This document shows, piece by piece, positions 42,035 through 52,029 of a stretch of 64,000 bases of DNA (positions within the stretch are counted from its first letter, which is position 1; every line of letters begins with the position of its first letter). A program made the translations under genes and the position numbers. A model generated the notes under the pieces. The model was given only the letters and a program-made list of their open reading frames with translations. It had not been told where the DNA came from and made no database searches. The stretch comes from Algoriphagus iocasae (GTDB taxonomy: Bacteria; Bacteroidota; Bacteroidia; Cytophagales; Cyclobacteriaceae), in the NCBI RefSeq assembly GCF_014206875.1, contig NZ_JACIJO010000003.1:226066-290065 (forward strand). The letters run 5' to 3'.

Positions 42035-43198
42035 TTACTTTCTTTGATTCCAGTAAATCTTCAGGTTGTTGGTGGATCTGCCAGAGGCGATTAGATCCAG
42101 CTTTCCATCCCCGTTGAGATCAGCAGCAGTTAGGCTCTCAGTTGCCATGCCGTTTTGATCGATCCAGTGTGCTTTGAATTCGGTATAGGTCTCATTTACA
42201 GGTTCATAAAGTTTGATACCTATATCTCCTGCTTCATTTGGTGTGCGCCATCCAGCGACTACTTGGACGGTACCATTACCCAGAAAATCCCTTGTCACAA
42301 TTCCATGACCTTCCTTCAGGCTTTTATCCAAGACGATCCGCTGAAGCTGGGTAGATTCCTGGGTTGCAGGGTATGCTGTCACTTGATTGCCATGCATGGG
42401 TTCTATGCCAGCCAGCATCACTCCTCGGCCGGGTATAACTGCAAAAGCCAATTCCCCATAAGATTCATGTCCGGGAGGGGACTCATTTGTAGGTCCGGCA
42501 AACCACCCGTTATTCCCATAAGAAAAGCTTTTTACTCCTTCTTTTCCCCCTATAAAAATCGTCTCTCCATTGCCCACGCCTAAGTCTTTGGAAATCATAT
42601 TATGAGTCAGGTGCATGGATTCATCGATCAGTTTGGTTTTCCAAGGATGTTTAGGGTCAGCGGGTTTTTCATAGGCAATGACCTTTACTCCCGCACCTTC
42701 ACCTGCTTTATTTCCCCGTCCGTGAAGAGGAAGCACGATGAGTTGATAGGAATCGCTCCCGGTTTTTACCCAGTACATGCGATGCACTGTTGGCTCATGC
42801 GGAAGTTGCACGGCTGTCCAAAGCTGGGTAGGATCGGCTGGTCGTATGAGGTAATGCACAGATCCTGACTCATCTTCATTGCTAGTTTCTCCCGGGTTCC
42901 ACTGCGCGCCGACGGCTATCTCCACCTTGCCATCCCCATCGATATCCCGCGCTGCAATGCAGACATTATCCCGCTCGGTCAGGTTTTCAACCATTACAAA
43001 GCGCTTCCAATCCCCGTTTCGATACCACACAAATTGTTTTTTGTCCGCCAAAATCAAATCCGGCTTTCCGTCTCCATCCACATCACCTACGACGATGCCA
43101 TATCCTATGGAGACATTGTCGTCAATGACTTGGGGTTCAAAGTTTGGGCTGGCATGGAAAAACAAAAATGCTAGCCATGGAAGAATAAGGAAGGTCAT
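42035..43198 (-). CDS. FG-GAP/VCBS repeat secreted protein
   Basis: The 387-residue protein has a signal peptide (about 1-18) and FG-GAP propeller repeats. Calcium-binding loops are visible as VGDVDGDGKPDLI, ARDIDGDGKVEIAV and ADLNGDGKLDLIAS. Such propellers are often used for cell-surface or polysaccharide binding. No catalytic domain is evident. It is convergent with the operon ending at 41665. Confidence 0.82.
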   Translation of the reverse strand: MTFLILPWLAFLFFHASPNFEPQVIDDNVSIGYGIVVGDVDGDGKPDLILADKKQFVWYRNGDWKRFVMVENLTERDNVCIAARDIDGDGKVEIAVGAQWNPGETSNEDESGSVHYLIRPADPTQLWTAVQLPHEPTVHRMYWVKTGSDSYQLIVLPLHGRGNKAGEGAGVKVIAYEKPADPKHPWKTKLIDESMHLTHNMISKDLGVGNGETIFIGGKEGVKSFSYGNNGWFAGPTNESPPGHESYGELAFAVIPGRGVMLAGIEPMHGNQVTAYPATQESTQLQRIVLDKSLKEGHGIVTRDFLGNGTVQVVAGWRTPNEAGDIGIKLYEPVNETYTEFKAHWIDQNGMATESLTAADLNGDGKLDLIASGRSTNNLKIYWNQRK

Positions 43199-43283
43199 CG
43201 TTCAAAAATTTTGGTGTATTCTAATTTAGAAAAATTGATCGGAAGTTTTTCCCGCAAGGAAATGTTTTGAGAGACTATAAACT

Positions 43284-43502
43284 ATGCGTGGCAATCTATC
43301 TATTGTAAGTGCTAACCTTCACGGGATTGCGGCGTCGGCCTTTTGGGCCTCCTCGCAATGACGCTTTCGAATTAGATTTTTGGAAACGTCATTGCGAATG
43401 ACGAAGGAGTGATGCAATCTCGTCAAAGGTAGCACTTAGCTTTATTGGAATGCCACGTCCGCCTAAAGCCTCTCTGCCAATAGGTGGACAGGCTCGCAAT
43501 GC
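43284..43502. repeat. Palindromic CATTGCGA repeat cluster
   Basis: The stretch contains several units of CGTCATTGCGA / TCGCAATGACG type with GGCAATCT and GCCACGTCC words, in both orientations. The same words recur at 28690-28800, 36025-36150, 37615-37750 and 46356-46470, so this is a dispersed palindromic repeat family. Confidence 0.7.
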
Positions 43503-43618
43503 AATAATTACTTAATCCTTGACTTAGTTCAGTGAGACCCAGAAATCATTAATTAGGAGTAATTAATATTTTCATTTCAACTTTCTGACTTTAGCCTTCT
43601 GATTTTCCAACCTACCGA

Positions 43619-43638
43619 ATCGTTCGTATCCGACCAAA
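43619..43638. promoter_or_regulatory. Putative UAS (site D) of the sigma-54 regulon
   Basis: ATCGTTCG-TATC-CGACCAAA has the 8-4-8 layout, with a further half-site CGGACAAA at 43651-43658. Its centre is 83.5 bp upstream of the sigma-54 element at 43712. Confidence 0.55.
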
Positions 43639-43711
43639 ACCCTTAAAAGTCGGACAAATCATTTTTTCATCAAATGGCTTTTGGTGTGCCTGAAGGGCTT
43701 TTTTTAGGAAT

Positions 43712-43728
43712 TGGCACTGCCTGTGCAA
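43712..43728 (+). promoter_or_regulatory. Sigma-54 promoter upstream of permease 3 (perfect GG-N10-GC)
   Basis: TGGCACTGCCTGTGCAA is the best match in the window: TGGCAC at -24 and TGCA at -12 with correct spacing. A T-tract (43700-43706) lies just upstream. A second GG-N10-GC (TGGCTTTTGGTGTGCC) occurs at 43675, nearer to the UAS. The promoter is 216 bases before the permease start. Confidence 0.65.
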
Positions 43729-43767
43729 CTATTCGGGGTCAGCTTGCATCTTCTTTTTGGAGCGAGC

Positions 43768-43906
43768 TACTTAGTACAAAGTACAAAGCTTGCCTGCCGA
43801 AGGTAGGTACCAAGTACAAAGATCCAAGAATCAAGAACCAAGATTTTCTTACCACATACCATATACCACATACCATATACTACCTACCACATACCACTCA
43901 CCAAAT
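43768..43906. repeat. Stutter repeats in the permease 3 leader
   Basis: TAGTACAAAGTACAAAGCTT and GCCTGCCGAAGGTAGGTAC are shared with 57960-58012 after permease 6. They are followed by a run of ACCACATACCATATACCAC-type words (43852-43906). These low-complexity words are not a CRISPR and encode nothing recognised. Confidence 0.6.
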
Positions 43907-43927
43907 TCCACTTTCAATCTACCAGCC

Positions 43928-46291
43928 ATGATCAAAAATTATTTTAAAATCGCCTTGAGAGGTTTTGCCAAGCATAAACTCACCTTTTTTATCAATTTGT
44001 TCGGCCTTTCCTTGGGTCTTTGGGCGGCGATCTTAATCGGCCTTTGGGTCAGCTCAGAGCTTTCTACCAACAAGGACATTCCGCAGGTAGCCCGTGTCTA
44101 TCAGATGATGGAGCATCAGTCTTATGGTGCTGATATTTTTACCTTCAACTCGACGCCAGGAGTCTTGGCAGAAAGCATGAAAGAGACATTGGCAGAGGTG
44201 GAACTTGCCTCAACCTACACCTGGATGGAAAATCTTCTTTTCGTCCAAGGAGATAAGCGGATCAAACTGGAAGGACTGTATGCCATGCCTGATTTTCTGA
44301 AAATCTATGATTATGGGGTGATTCAAGGCGACCTTAATTCAATGCTAACAGAGAATAACCACGTAGTTTTATCTGAAAGTGGTGCCATCTCTCTTTTTGG
44401 AAGAACTGATGTGGTGGGAGAGGGCGTGGAAATCAAAGGAGGTACCGATTCCGATAATTTTATTGTGCAAGGGGTTGTGAAGGATTTTCCTTCTAGTTCG
44501 TCGATGAAATTTGACTATGTCTTGCCCTATTCTTTGTTTTTTGCTGAAAATGATTGGTTGGAAGACTGGGGGAATAATGGTCCGAGAACGGTTATCAGAC
44601 TTCGTGATGGGGTAGATGGAGAAGCTTTTTCTGCAAGTATCGAAAATTATATCCTTGAGCGAAATGAAGAATCCAATGTTCGTTTATTTGCCTATCCTAT
44701 AGCTGATTACTACTTGCATGGAAGTTGGAAGGACGGCCAATTAATAGAAGGACGCATCAAAAATGTGAAACTGTTTGCCATGATTGGCATCTTCGTTTTG
44801 ATTATTGCCTGCATCAATTTTATGAATCTAAGCACTGCAAAATCCCAAAAACGAGCCAAGGAAGTGGGAGTAAGAAAAGTGGCCGGAGCGGATAAAGGAT
44901 CTCTGGTGATGCAGTTTATGTCTGAGTCCTTATTGATCACTTTTTTCTCAGCGATTCTAGCTGTGCTTTTGGTAGAAGCGACCTTACCGATCTTCAATAA
45001 CCTGACTGGAAAAGTCATGTCTGTTCCCTATGGATCTGGATTCTTCTGGTTGGAACTCTTAGCGATCATTTTGTTCACTGGCGTAGTTGCAGGAAGTTAC
45101 CCGGCCTTTTATCTTTCTGCCACCAAGGTGGTTTCTGTGTTCCGTTCCTTTACCAAATCAGGCAAAGGGGTGGTAATGGCCAGAAAGGGTTTGGTGTTAT
45201 TCCAGTTTATTCTCGCAACCATTTTGATCGTATCCACTTTGGTGGTCTATCAGCAAATCAGTTTTGCGATGAACCAGGATTTGGGATATTCAAAAGACCA
45301 GTTGATCCAGATTCCTTTGGAAGGAAAACTACTGGAAAGCTTTGATGTGTTTAAGGCTGAATTGGAGAAGAACGAAAATATAGAATCAGTCAGCAGGTCA
45401 TCTTTTGGCTTTTTGGGAAGAAACTCCAATACGGGTGGTGTTTCCTGGGAAGGAAAAGATCCTGAAAATGCAGCGCTTTTTGAAGTGATCCGGGTGGATT
45501 ATGATTTTATTAAAACTTCAGGAATGGAACTGATCAAAGGAAGAGCTTTTGATCGTCGCAATGGAGCTGATTCCACTTCCGGAGCAATCCTTAACGAGAC
45601 AGCATATGAGTTGATGCAAAAGGATCATGAAGGATCAGAATTTTTTAGGTTATGGGAAGATGAGCGAGCGATAACCGGTGTGGTGAAAAACTTTCACTTC
45701 GAAAGCTTCAGACAAAACGTAGCTCCAGCCATCTTACTTTTAGATCCAGATAATACCTGGCAGGGTTATGTGAAAGTGAACACCTCTAATATTCAGGAGA
45801 CCATTGCATATATGGAAAGTACCGCAGCCAATTTGAATCCGGAGTTTCCTTTTGAGTACAGCTTTATGGATGAAAATTATGCGAGACTTTATCAGGAAGA
45901 TGTGCGATTGAGGGATTTGGCGCAGTATTTCAGCATTTTAACCATTTTGATTTCCTGCTTAGGATTGCTTGGATTATCAGCACATATTGCCGAGCAAAAA
46001 ACCAAGGAGATCGGTATCAGAAAAGTCTTGGGAGCATCTACTTTCTCCATATTACATGTGATCAATAAAGAGTTTATTATGATCGTGTTCCTATCTATAG
46101 TGATAGGTTCAGGCTTGGCATTTTGGGTGATGCAGGATTGGTTGGACGGTTACCAGTACAAGATCAAATTTGAATGGTGGTTTATTCCGCTTGCGGCACT
46201 TACGATTATGGGAGTGGCGCTGATCACTGTGACTTTCCAGTCTTTGAAAGCTGCTCATTCTAATCCTGTGAAAGCGATTAAGAGCGAGTAA
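43928..46291 (+). CDS. FtsX/MacB-type ABC permease 3
   Basis: I start at ATG 43928 (MIKNYFKIALRGFAKHKLTF), which fits the other copies; an upstream ATG at 43790 would read through the stutter repeats. The 787-residue protein ends NPVKAIKSE. FtsX hallmark segments are IACINFMNLSTAKSQKRAKE with VGVRKVAG, and ISCLGLLGLSAHIAEQKTKE with IGIRKVLG. Its N-terminal domain is more diverged from the others. It has the best sigma-54 promoter in the window. The transported substrate is unknown. Confidence 0.92.
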   Translation: MIKNYFKIALRGFAKHKLTFFINLFGLSLGLWAAILIGLWVSSELSTNKDIPQVARVYQMMEHQSYGADIFTFNSTPGVLAESMKETLAEVELASTYTWMENLLFVQGDKRIKLEGLYAMPDFLKIYDYGVIQGDLNSMLTENNHVVLSESGAISLFGRTDVVGEGVEIKGGTDSDNFIVQGVVKDFPSSSSMKFDYVLPYSLFFAENDWLEDWGNNGPRTVIRLRDGVDGEAFSASIENYILERNEESNVRLFAYPIADYYLHGSWKDGQLIEGRIKNVKLFAMIGIFVLIIACINFMNLSTAKSQKRAKEVGVRKVAGADKGSLVMQFMSESLLITFFSAILAVLLVEATLPIFNNLTGKVMSVPYGSGFFWLELLAIILFTGVVAGSYPAFYLSATKVVSVFRSFTKSGKGVVMARKGLVLFQFILATILIVSTLVVYQQISFAMNQDLGYSKDQLIQIPLEGKLLESFDVFKAELEKNENIESVSRSSFGFLGRNSNTGGVSWEGKDPENAALFEVIRVDYDFIKTSGMELIKGRAFDRRNGADSTSGAILNETAYELMQKDHEGSEFFRLWEDERAITGVVKNFHFESFRQNVAPAILLLDPDNTWQGYVKVNTSNIQETIAYMESTAANLNPEFPFEYSFMDENYARLYQEDVRLRDLAQYFSILTILISCLGLLGLSAHIAEQKTKEIGIRKVLGASTFSILHVINKEFIMIVFLSIVIGSGLAFWVMQDWLDGYQYKIKFEWWFIPLAALTIMGVALITVTFQSLKAAHSNPVKAIKSE

Positions 46292-46355
46292 GGGGAGGTT
46301 GTTAGATATAGGATATAAGATTTAAGATGTAGGAACCCTGTACTTGCCAACTTAC

Positions 46356-46470
46356 CGTCATTGCGAGTGACGAAGGAGCGTGGCAATCTCGTTTTAAGCA
46401 GCGCAAACCATTACTGGATCGCCACTTCGCCCTTTGTGCTTGCCTTCAGGTCGGCCAGCTCGCAATGACG
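46356..46470. repeat. Palindromic repeat bounded by CGTCATTGCGAG inverted ends
   Basis: CGTCATTGCGAG (46356-46367) and CTCGCAATGACG (46459-46470) are perfect 12-bp inverted ends of a 115-base unit. The inside holds GGCAATCTCG and GATCGCCAC words, also inverse to each other. This is a typical Bacteroidota intergenic palindromic element. Confidence 0.8.
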
Positions 46471-46558
46471 TTAGATAATGAAGTCTCATCAAATCCAAAT
46501 TGCCTAGTTCCTTACAAAGACGTATTTTTCAAAATCGTAAAAATACCCCTAGCATTCC

Positions 46559-47773
46559 ATGAAATATCTTTCACTTTTTGCATTAAGCATACTCCTTTGT
46601 TTTTGTATGACAAAACTTCAAGCCAATCAACTTGAAGAAACTCAACAGGAAATCAAAACGGGAGCCGAGCAATTGGACCTCTACTTACCTCTGATCAAAG
46701 GAAAGCGGGTTGCAATTCTTGCCAATCAAACTTCCATCATTGGTAAAACCCATCTTGTGGACAGCTTGCAGACTTTGGGAGTCAACATTGTAAAAGTTTT
46801 CGGTCCGGAACATGGATTTCGTGGCAATGCCAGTGCAGGAGCTAAAGTGTCAGATGACATAGACGAGCAAACAGGGATCCCTATTATTTCGCTTTATGGC
46901 AGAAAGAATAAGCCGAGCAAAGAAGATCTTGCTGATGTCGATGTTTTGATCTATGACTTGCAGGATGTCGGCGTTCGATTCTATACCAATATCAATGCTT
47001 TAGCCCGCTTGATGGAAGCCTGCCAAGAAAATAAGAAACCGCTAATTATCCTCGATCGTCCGAACCCGAATGGCTATCTCATTGATGGGCCTGTGCTGGA
47101 CATGAAATATAAATCAGGTATCGGGATGTTCCCTCTTCCAATGGCGCATGGACTGACTGTGGGGGAATTTGCCATGATGGCAAATGGGGAAGGTTGGTTG
47201 ACCAATCAAGTAAAAGCAGATATCCAAGTCATTCCAGTTGCAAATTATGCACATGATATGCCTTATGTTTTACCGGTTGCGCCCTCGCCAAATCTAAATA
47301 CCCCTCAATCAGTCTTGCTCTACCCAAGTTTATGCATGTTTGAGGGAACTTATATCAACTTGGGTCGTGGCACCTATTTCCCATTTACAGTTTTGGGAAG
47401 TCCTGCCTACAAGGGGATTTATGAATTCAGCTTTACCCCAACAGGCATCAAGGGAATGGCTGAAACGCCACTTTTTATGGATCAAGTTTGCTATGGAATT
47501 GATCTTCGGGAGTACGATACTGAGAAGTTAAGAGAAAGCGGTCAAATCAATTTTGAGTGGATCCGGGAGCTTTATCAAGCCAGTCCTGAGAAAGAAAAGT
47601 TTTTTGATTCGAAGCTCAGTAATCAGATGAATAACATCGAAATCCAGATTGGAAGGGGAGATTTCCGGCAACAAATCATTGATGATGTTCCTATCGAGGT
47701 CATTCGTGCGGGTTGGGAGCCAGAGCTTTCTGCTTATAAAAAGATGCGGATGAAGTATTTGCTTTATCCTTAA
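46559..47773 (+). CDS. namZ: Exo-beta-N-acetylmuramidase family protein NamZ (DUF1343)
   Basis: The 404-residue protein has a signal peptide (about 1-22) followed by the DUF1343 domain. Hallmarks are VAILANQTSIIGKTHLVDSL, VKVFGPEHGFRGNASAGAKV, YDLQDVGVRFYTNI and LDRPNPNGYLIDGPVL. DUF1343 proteins of the NamZ type release N-acetylmuramic acid from the non-reducing end of peptidoglycan fragments, so this protein is expected in the periplasm in muropeptide recycling or cell-wall foraging. It follows permease 3 after a palindromic repeat and precedes the 245-bp repeats. Confidence 0.88.
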   Translation: MKYLSLFALSILLCFCMTKLQANQLEETQQEIKTGAEQLDLYLPLIKGKRVAILANQTSIIGKTHLVDSLQTLGVNIVKVFGPEHGFRGNASAGAKVSDDIDEQTGIPIISLYGRKNKPSKEDLADVDVLIYDLQDVGVRFYTNINALARLMEACQENKKPLIILDRPNPNGYLIDGPVLDMKYKSGIGMFPLPMAHGLTVGEFAMMANGEGWLTNQVKADIQVIPVANYAHDMPYVLPVAPSPNLNTPQSVLLYPSLCMFEGTYINLGRGTYFPFTVLGSPAYKGIYEFSFTPTGIKGMAETPLFMDQVCYGIDLREYDTEKLRESGQINFEWIRELYQASPEKEKFFDSKLSNQMNNIEIQIGRGDFRQQIIDDVPIEVIRAGWEPELSAYKKMRMKYLLYP

Positions 47774-47820
47774 TTAGTCATTTTCTGAGAAATCAATTTT
47801 TTGTGAAATAAATTCTTTTC

Positions 47821-49372
47821 GTTCTTTTCCATTGATGAAAAGAACCAAAAATCTAGGCCATGGAGAATTCTTCAAATTGAGCTGTTTTCGGTTTATATAA
47901 GTTTCCGTTTAGCTCAATTTGATTTTGTTCCCGTTGATTTTTGCTAAAAATGAGTGGATCTCGTTCGTAAACTTCACGAGCTAACTCATTTTCTTCACGC
48001 CAAATCAACTGTCCCAAAACCGAATGCTCCAAAGGCCACTTAAGGGTTTTGAGTAAAATTTCGTCACCTTGGTTTGTGTCTCACAGGCAGAAACAACTTA
48101 CAATAAATGGTCTGTGGGGACCTTCCTAAGTCAAGGCATACATAGGTATGGTTTCAAAAAGCTGATTGTTTCCTTGTTCTTTTCCATTGATGAAAAGAAC
48201 CAAAAATCTAGGCCATGGAGAATTCTTCAAATTGAGCTGTTTTCGGTTTATATAAATTTCCGTTTAGCTCAATTTGATTTTGTTCCCGTTGATTTTTGCT
48301 AAAAATGAGTGGATCTCGTTCGTAGACTTCACGAGCTAACTCATTTTCTTCACGCCAAATCAACTGTCCCAAAACCGAATGCTCCAAAGGCCACTTAAGG
48401 GTTTTGAGTAAAATTTCGTCGTCTCGGTCTGTGTCAGACAGACAGATAAGTTTTGCCAATAAGATTGGACCTAATCTAAGATCGAAATCGAAAGGTCCTT
48501 GACTAAAAATTCCAGACCCCATCGGGGTCAAAGCTTTATAGGTAAAAATGGATTAGATTTCCCCAGCGATGGCCCAGGATTTTCTTTCGGAGACCGAATC
48601 GCTTAGCCAGCAAGATGGAACCTAATCTAAGATTGAAAAAGTTCTGTGGAACTCAGACTCAGACACGTAATGACATCCGTAAGATGTGTCCCACAGACCA
48701 CGGTCGGGCCAGACATACACAGGTAAGGTTTCAAAAGGCTGATTGTTTCCTTGTTCTTTTCCATTGATGAAAAGAACCAAAAATCTAGGCCATGGAGAAT
48801 TCTTAAAATTGAGCTGTTTTCGATTTATATAAATTTCCGTTTAGCTCAATTTGATTTTGTTCCCGTTGATTTTCGCTAAAAATGAGTGGATCTAGTTCGT
48901 AAACTTCACGAGCTAACTCATTTTCTTCACGCCAAATCAACTGTCCCAAAACCGAATGCTCCAAAGGCCACTTAAGGGTTTTGAGTAAAATTTTGTCACC
49001 TTGGTTTGTGTCTCACAGGCAGAAACAACTTACAATAAATGGTCTGTGGGGACCTTCCTAAGTCAAGGCATACATAGGTATGGTTTCAAAAAGCTGATTG
49101 TTTCCTTGTTCTTTTCCATTGATGAAAAGAACCAAAAATCTAGGCCATGGAGAATTCTTAAAATTGAGCTGTTTTCGGTTTATATAAATTTCCGTTTAGC
49201 TCAATTTGATTTTGTTCCCGTTGATTTTTGCTAAAAATGAGTGGATCTAGTTCGTAAACTTCACGAGCTAACTCATTTTCTTCACGCCAAATCAACTGTC
49301 CCAAAACCGAATGCTCCAAAGGCCACTTAAGGGTTTTGAGTAAAATTTCGTCGTCTCGGTCTGTGTCAGACA
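47821..49372. repeat. Four copies of a 245-bp repeat (R2) in a 932-bp duplicated block
   Basis: Copies are at 47821-48065, 48176-48420, 48753-48997 and 49108-49352; all are 245 bases without indels. Each begins with the hairpin GTTCTTTT-CCATTGATG-AAAAGAAC. Copies 1 and 3, and 2 and 4, are 932 bases apart and share linkers, so a pair was duplicated as a unit. The minus strand of each copy stays open for about 65 codons, ending FEEFSMA, but no start is conserved. No transposase is present. Confidence 0.85.
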
Positions 49373-49464
49373 GACAAAAATAACTAAAAATAAGTAGTCT
49401 GTGGGGACGTAGACCACGTAATAAAAAATGCGTTTGAAGTATTTGCTTTATCCCTAAAAGTATA

Positions 49465-49484
49465 TTCGTCCGTGAGCGGACAAT
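49465..49484. promoter_or_regulatory. Putative UAS (site E) of the sigma-54 regulon
   Basis: TTCGTCCG-TGAG-CGGACAAT has the 8-4-8 layout, followed by a half-site TTTTGTTCG at 49484-49492. Its centre is 77.5 bp upstream of the TGGCAT element at 49552. Confidence 0.55.
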
Positions 49485-49551
49485 TTTGTTCGATTGTTTT
49501 TAAGGATTCTTGAAATTATTGTCCTAAGGTGTTGATTTAGGGCTTTTTGGA

Positions 49552-49568
49552 TGGCATGAAAGTGGATT
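49552..49568 (+). promoter_or_regulatory. Putative sigma-54 promoter upstream of permease 4
   Basis: TGGCATGAAAGTGGA has a good -24 and a -12-like TGG one base too close. It is preceded by GGCTTTTT and lies 72 bases before the permease start. The -12 is weak, so confidence is limited. Confidence 0.4.
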
Positions 49569-49623
49569 TGTCAACTGCAAAGCGTGAGATTTTTTAAGCT
49601 TCATCCGAACAATCAAGAATACC

Positions 49624-52029
49624 ATGTGGAAAAACTACCTCAAAATTGCATTTCGTAGCCTTCGCAAAAGAAGACTCTTCAGTTTCGTCAATGTCGTCGG
49701 ATTGGTGCTTGGACTGGTTACATTTCTGGCATTGTTTGCATTTGTCGCTACCGAATGGACCTACAATGATTTTCATATAAATAAAGATCGGCTCTACCGG
49801 GTGGTGGTAGTAGAAGGTAATGGCGAAGGGGAAATCTATTTACCTCCCGGTTATGCAACTATCCTTCAAGATCAATTTGCGGACTTGGAATCAGTTGACC
49901 GTTTGGCAGGGTTTATCGGAGGAGGATTGGTGGCAATTCCAGGAACTGATTTAGCATTTAAAGAGAATGAAGTAAGCTATGTGGAAGGACGATTTTTTGA
50001 AGACTTTTCATTTCCGATTCTTCGTGGAACAGCAGATTTAAAAACCTCCCAAACAGCAGTCATCACAGAAGAAATGGCTTCCAAGTTTTTTGGAGAGGAA
50101 GATGCTTTGGGAAAATCATTTACTCTCAGCAACCAATTTGGTAAGCTGGATTTTACTGTAACCGGAGTTTTGGAAGGAATTCCTGATCGATCTGACATAG
50201 GATCTAATATTTTCTTGTCTATTCATACCTTGGAAAATCCTGATAATCGAAGTGGTAATGGTTGGGCTGATCCCAATGGTCTGGAATCAGGATTCGTGAA
50301 TCTTTTTGCTTTGACAAAGAATGGGGTTGATGCAGAAAATCTATCTAAGCAGATCACGGAATTCATCCGAAAAAATCCTGGTTCGGAGGATTTATCTATC
50401 ATACTTCAGCCTTTGCCTGAAATTCATCTGGGAGCCAGTATTTCTGATCCATTGCCTTCAAACGGCAGTCTCTCTACGATATTGGTATTTGCAGCCATGG
50501 CATTTTTGATTTTGGGAATTGCCTATGTGAATTATCTAAACCTGTCTTCTGCTAGTATTTTGACTCGCATTAAGGAAATAAAAATGCGCAAAGTCCTTGG
50601 TGCCAAAAGCTGGCAACTGGCGGAGCAGTTCATGGTAGAAACCATCCTCTTGATGGGTGTTTCTACGGGAATAGGACTCCTATTTCTTTATTTGGTCCAA
50701 AACTTGGCTACCACTATTTTCGGGAAAGGTATTTGGTTTGGTGCTTTTCAAACACCTGTTTTCTGGTTATTGATTCTGGGTCTGATTGGAATTTGTGCTT
50801 TGATTTCCGGTCTGTATGTGGTGGCCTTGTCAGGAAAATTTGATCATAAATCTCAGATAAAATTTAAAGCTCCTGAAAGTGAAATCTTGAAAAAGGGATT
50901 AGTGGTTTTTCAATTTGTGATTTCCATCGGAATAATTGTATGTACTCTAGTCATCCGAGATCAATTGAATTTTATGCAAAATCAGGATCTGGGAATGAAT
51001 TTGGATCAAAAAATCATCGTGGAAGGCCCTAATGATGTCGGGGAAAACAAGAAAAATAAAATGGCAAACTTTAAGCAGAGTTTGCTTTCTCAGTCTTTTG
51101 TGAAAGGTTTGGGTGCTTCAAATGCCCTTCCCGGAGTAAGTTATAATTTCTCAGCTGGTGGTATCACTCCGATGGTTCCAAGACCGGAAGACAAGGATAA
51201 AAACTATGCCATGATGATCATGGACGATCAGTTTATCCCGACTTATAAAATTGAATTGCTGGCGGGTCGAAACTTCACCAAAACTGATGCGGAACAGGGG
51301 TGGGGTGCAGCCAAAAAATTGATCTTAAATGAGAGTTCGGTACGCGAACTTGGATTAGAAAGTCCAGCAGATGCAATAGGCAAAAACATCCTTTGGGGAG
51401 ATCCATACGAAGTGGTCGGTGTAGTGAAGGATTACCATCATTTGTCCCTTCGGGAAAAGATTTCACCTATGATTTTCCTTCCTTCTCAGGCCGATGGATA
51501 TTTCTCTTTGGTGGTGAATCCAGATCAAATGGCTTCAAATCTAGCTTCAATACAAGATATATATGAGGATATATTTCCGGGAAATCCATTTACTTACTTT
51601 TTTATGGATGAAAAATTTGCCTCTCAATATCAATCCGAACAGCAATTGAGCAAAGCATTTACGATCGCGGGGATTCTGGCGATTTTGATCTCATGTTTGG
51701 GATTATTTGGCTTGGCAGCCTATACTGTACAGCAGCGATCCAAAGAAATCGGGATCAGAAAAGTACTTGGAGCAAGCAGCGCAAGCTTATTGAGTTTGGT
51801 TAGCAAGGATTTCATTATCATCGTAGGAATAGCTATGCTTTTCGCCTTTCCTCTTGCATGGTATGCGATGCAAAGTTGGCAGGAAGAGTTTCCTTATCAG
51901 GCTGGATTATCCATTCTTTCCTTTTTGGCGGCAGGTGGATTAACCCTGTTGATTGCAGTTTTGACTGTAGGTTCGCAAGCCCTTAAAGCGGCCTGGTCCA
52001 ATCCTGTGGATTCCATTAAAGACGAATGA
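49624..52029 (+). CDS. FtsX/MacB-type ABC permease 4
   Basis: The 801-residue permease starts MWKNYLKIAFRSLRKRRLFS and ends NPVDSIKDE. It has helix 1 near 20-42, a MacB-like periplasmic domain, FtsX half 1 changed to IAYVNYLNLSSASILTRIKE with IKMRKVLGAKS, and half 2 ISCLGLFGLAAYTVQQRSKE with IGIRKVLGASS. Half 1 lacks the Cys-Ile-Asn-Phe-Met motif of its paralogues, so it is the most diverged copy. Site E precedes it. Permease 5 follows at 112 bases, possibly in the same transcript. Confidence 0.9.
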   Translation: MWKNYLKIAFRSLRKRRLFSFVNVVGLVLGLVTFLALFAFVATEWTYNDFHINKDRLYRVVVVEGNGEGEIYLPPGYATILQDQFADLESVDRLAGFIGGGLVAIPGTDLAFKENEVSYVEGRFFEDFSFPILRGTADLKTSQTAVITEEMASKFFGEEDALGKSFTLSNQFGKLDFTVTGVLEGIPDRSDIGSNIFLSIHTLENPDNRSGNGWADPNGLESGFVNLFALTKNGVDAENLSKQITEFIRKNPGSEDLSIILQPLPEIHLGASISDPLPSNGSLSTILVFAAMAFLILGIAYVNYLNLSSASILTRIKEIKMRKVLGAKSWQLAEQFMVETILLMGVSTGIGLLFLYLVQNLATTIFGKGIWFGAFQTPVFWLLILGLIGICALISGLYVVALSGKFDHKSQIKFKAPESEILKKGLVVFQFVISIGIIVCTLVIRDQLNFMQNQDLGMNLDQKIIVEGPNDVGENKKNKMANFKQSLLSQSFVKGLGASNALPGVSYNFSAGGITPMVPRPEDKDKNYAMMIMDDQFIPTYKIELLAGRNFTKTDAEQGWGAAKKLILNESSVRELGLESPADAIGKNILWGDPYEVVGVVKDYHHLSLREKISPMIFLPSQADGYFSLVVNPDQMASNLASIQDIYEDIFPGNPFTYFFMDEKFASQYQSEQQLSKAFTIAGILAILISCLGLFGLAAYTVQQRSKEIGIRKVLGASSASLLSLVSKDFIIIVGIAMLFAFPLAWYAMQSWQEEFPYQAGLSILSFLAAGGLTLLIAVLTVGSQALKAAWSNPVDSIKDE

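Noticed and set aside
43852..43906. CRISPR-like array of short repeats
   Set aside because: The words are stutters of ACCATA type without fixed spacers or equal spacing, and no cas gene is present.
48208..48531. 107-codon minus-strand frame through R2 copy 2
   Set aside because: Its first 40 codons come from unique linker DNA and its end from the 245-bp repeat. No common start exists in the four copies, so it is kept only as a remark on the repeat.
48069..49234. Two identical 77-codon plus-strand frames (at 48069 and 49001)
   Set aside because: They exist because the 932-bp block is duplicated. The sequence reads through hairpins and is not protein-like.
47821..49372. Insertion sequence
   Set aside because: No transposase, no terminal inverted repeats shared by the copies and no target-site duplication was seen.
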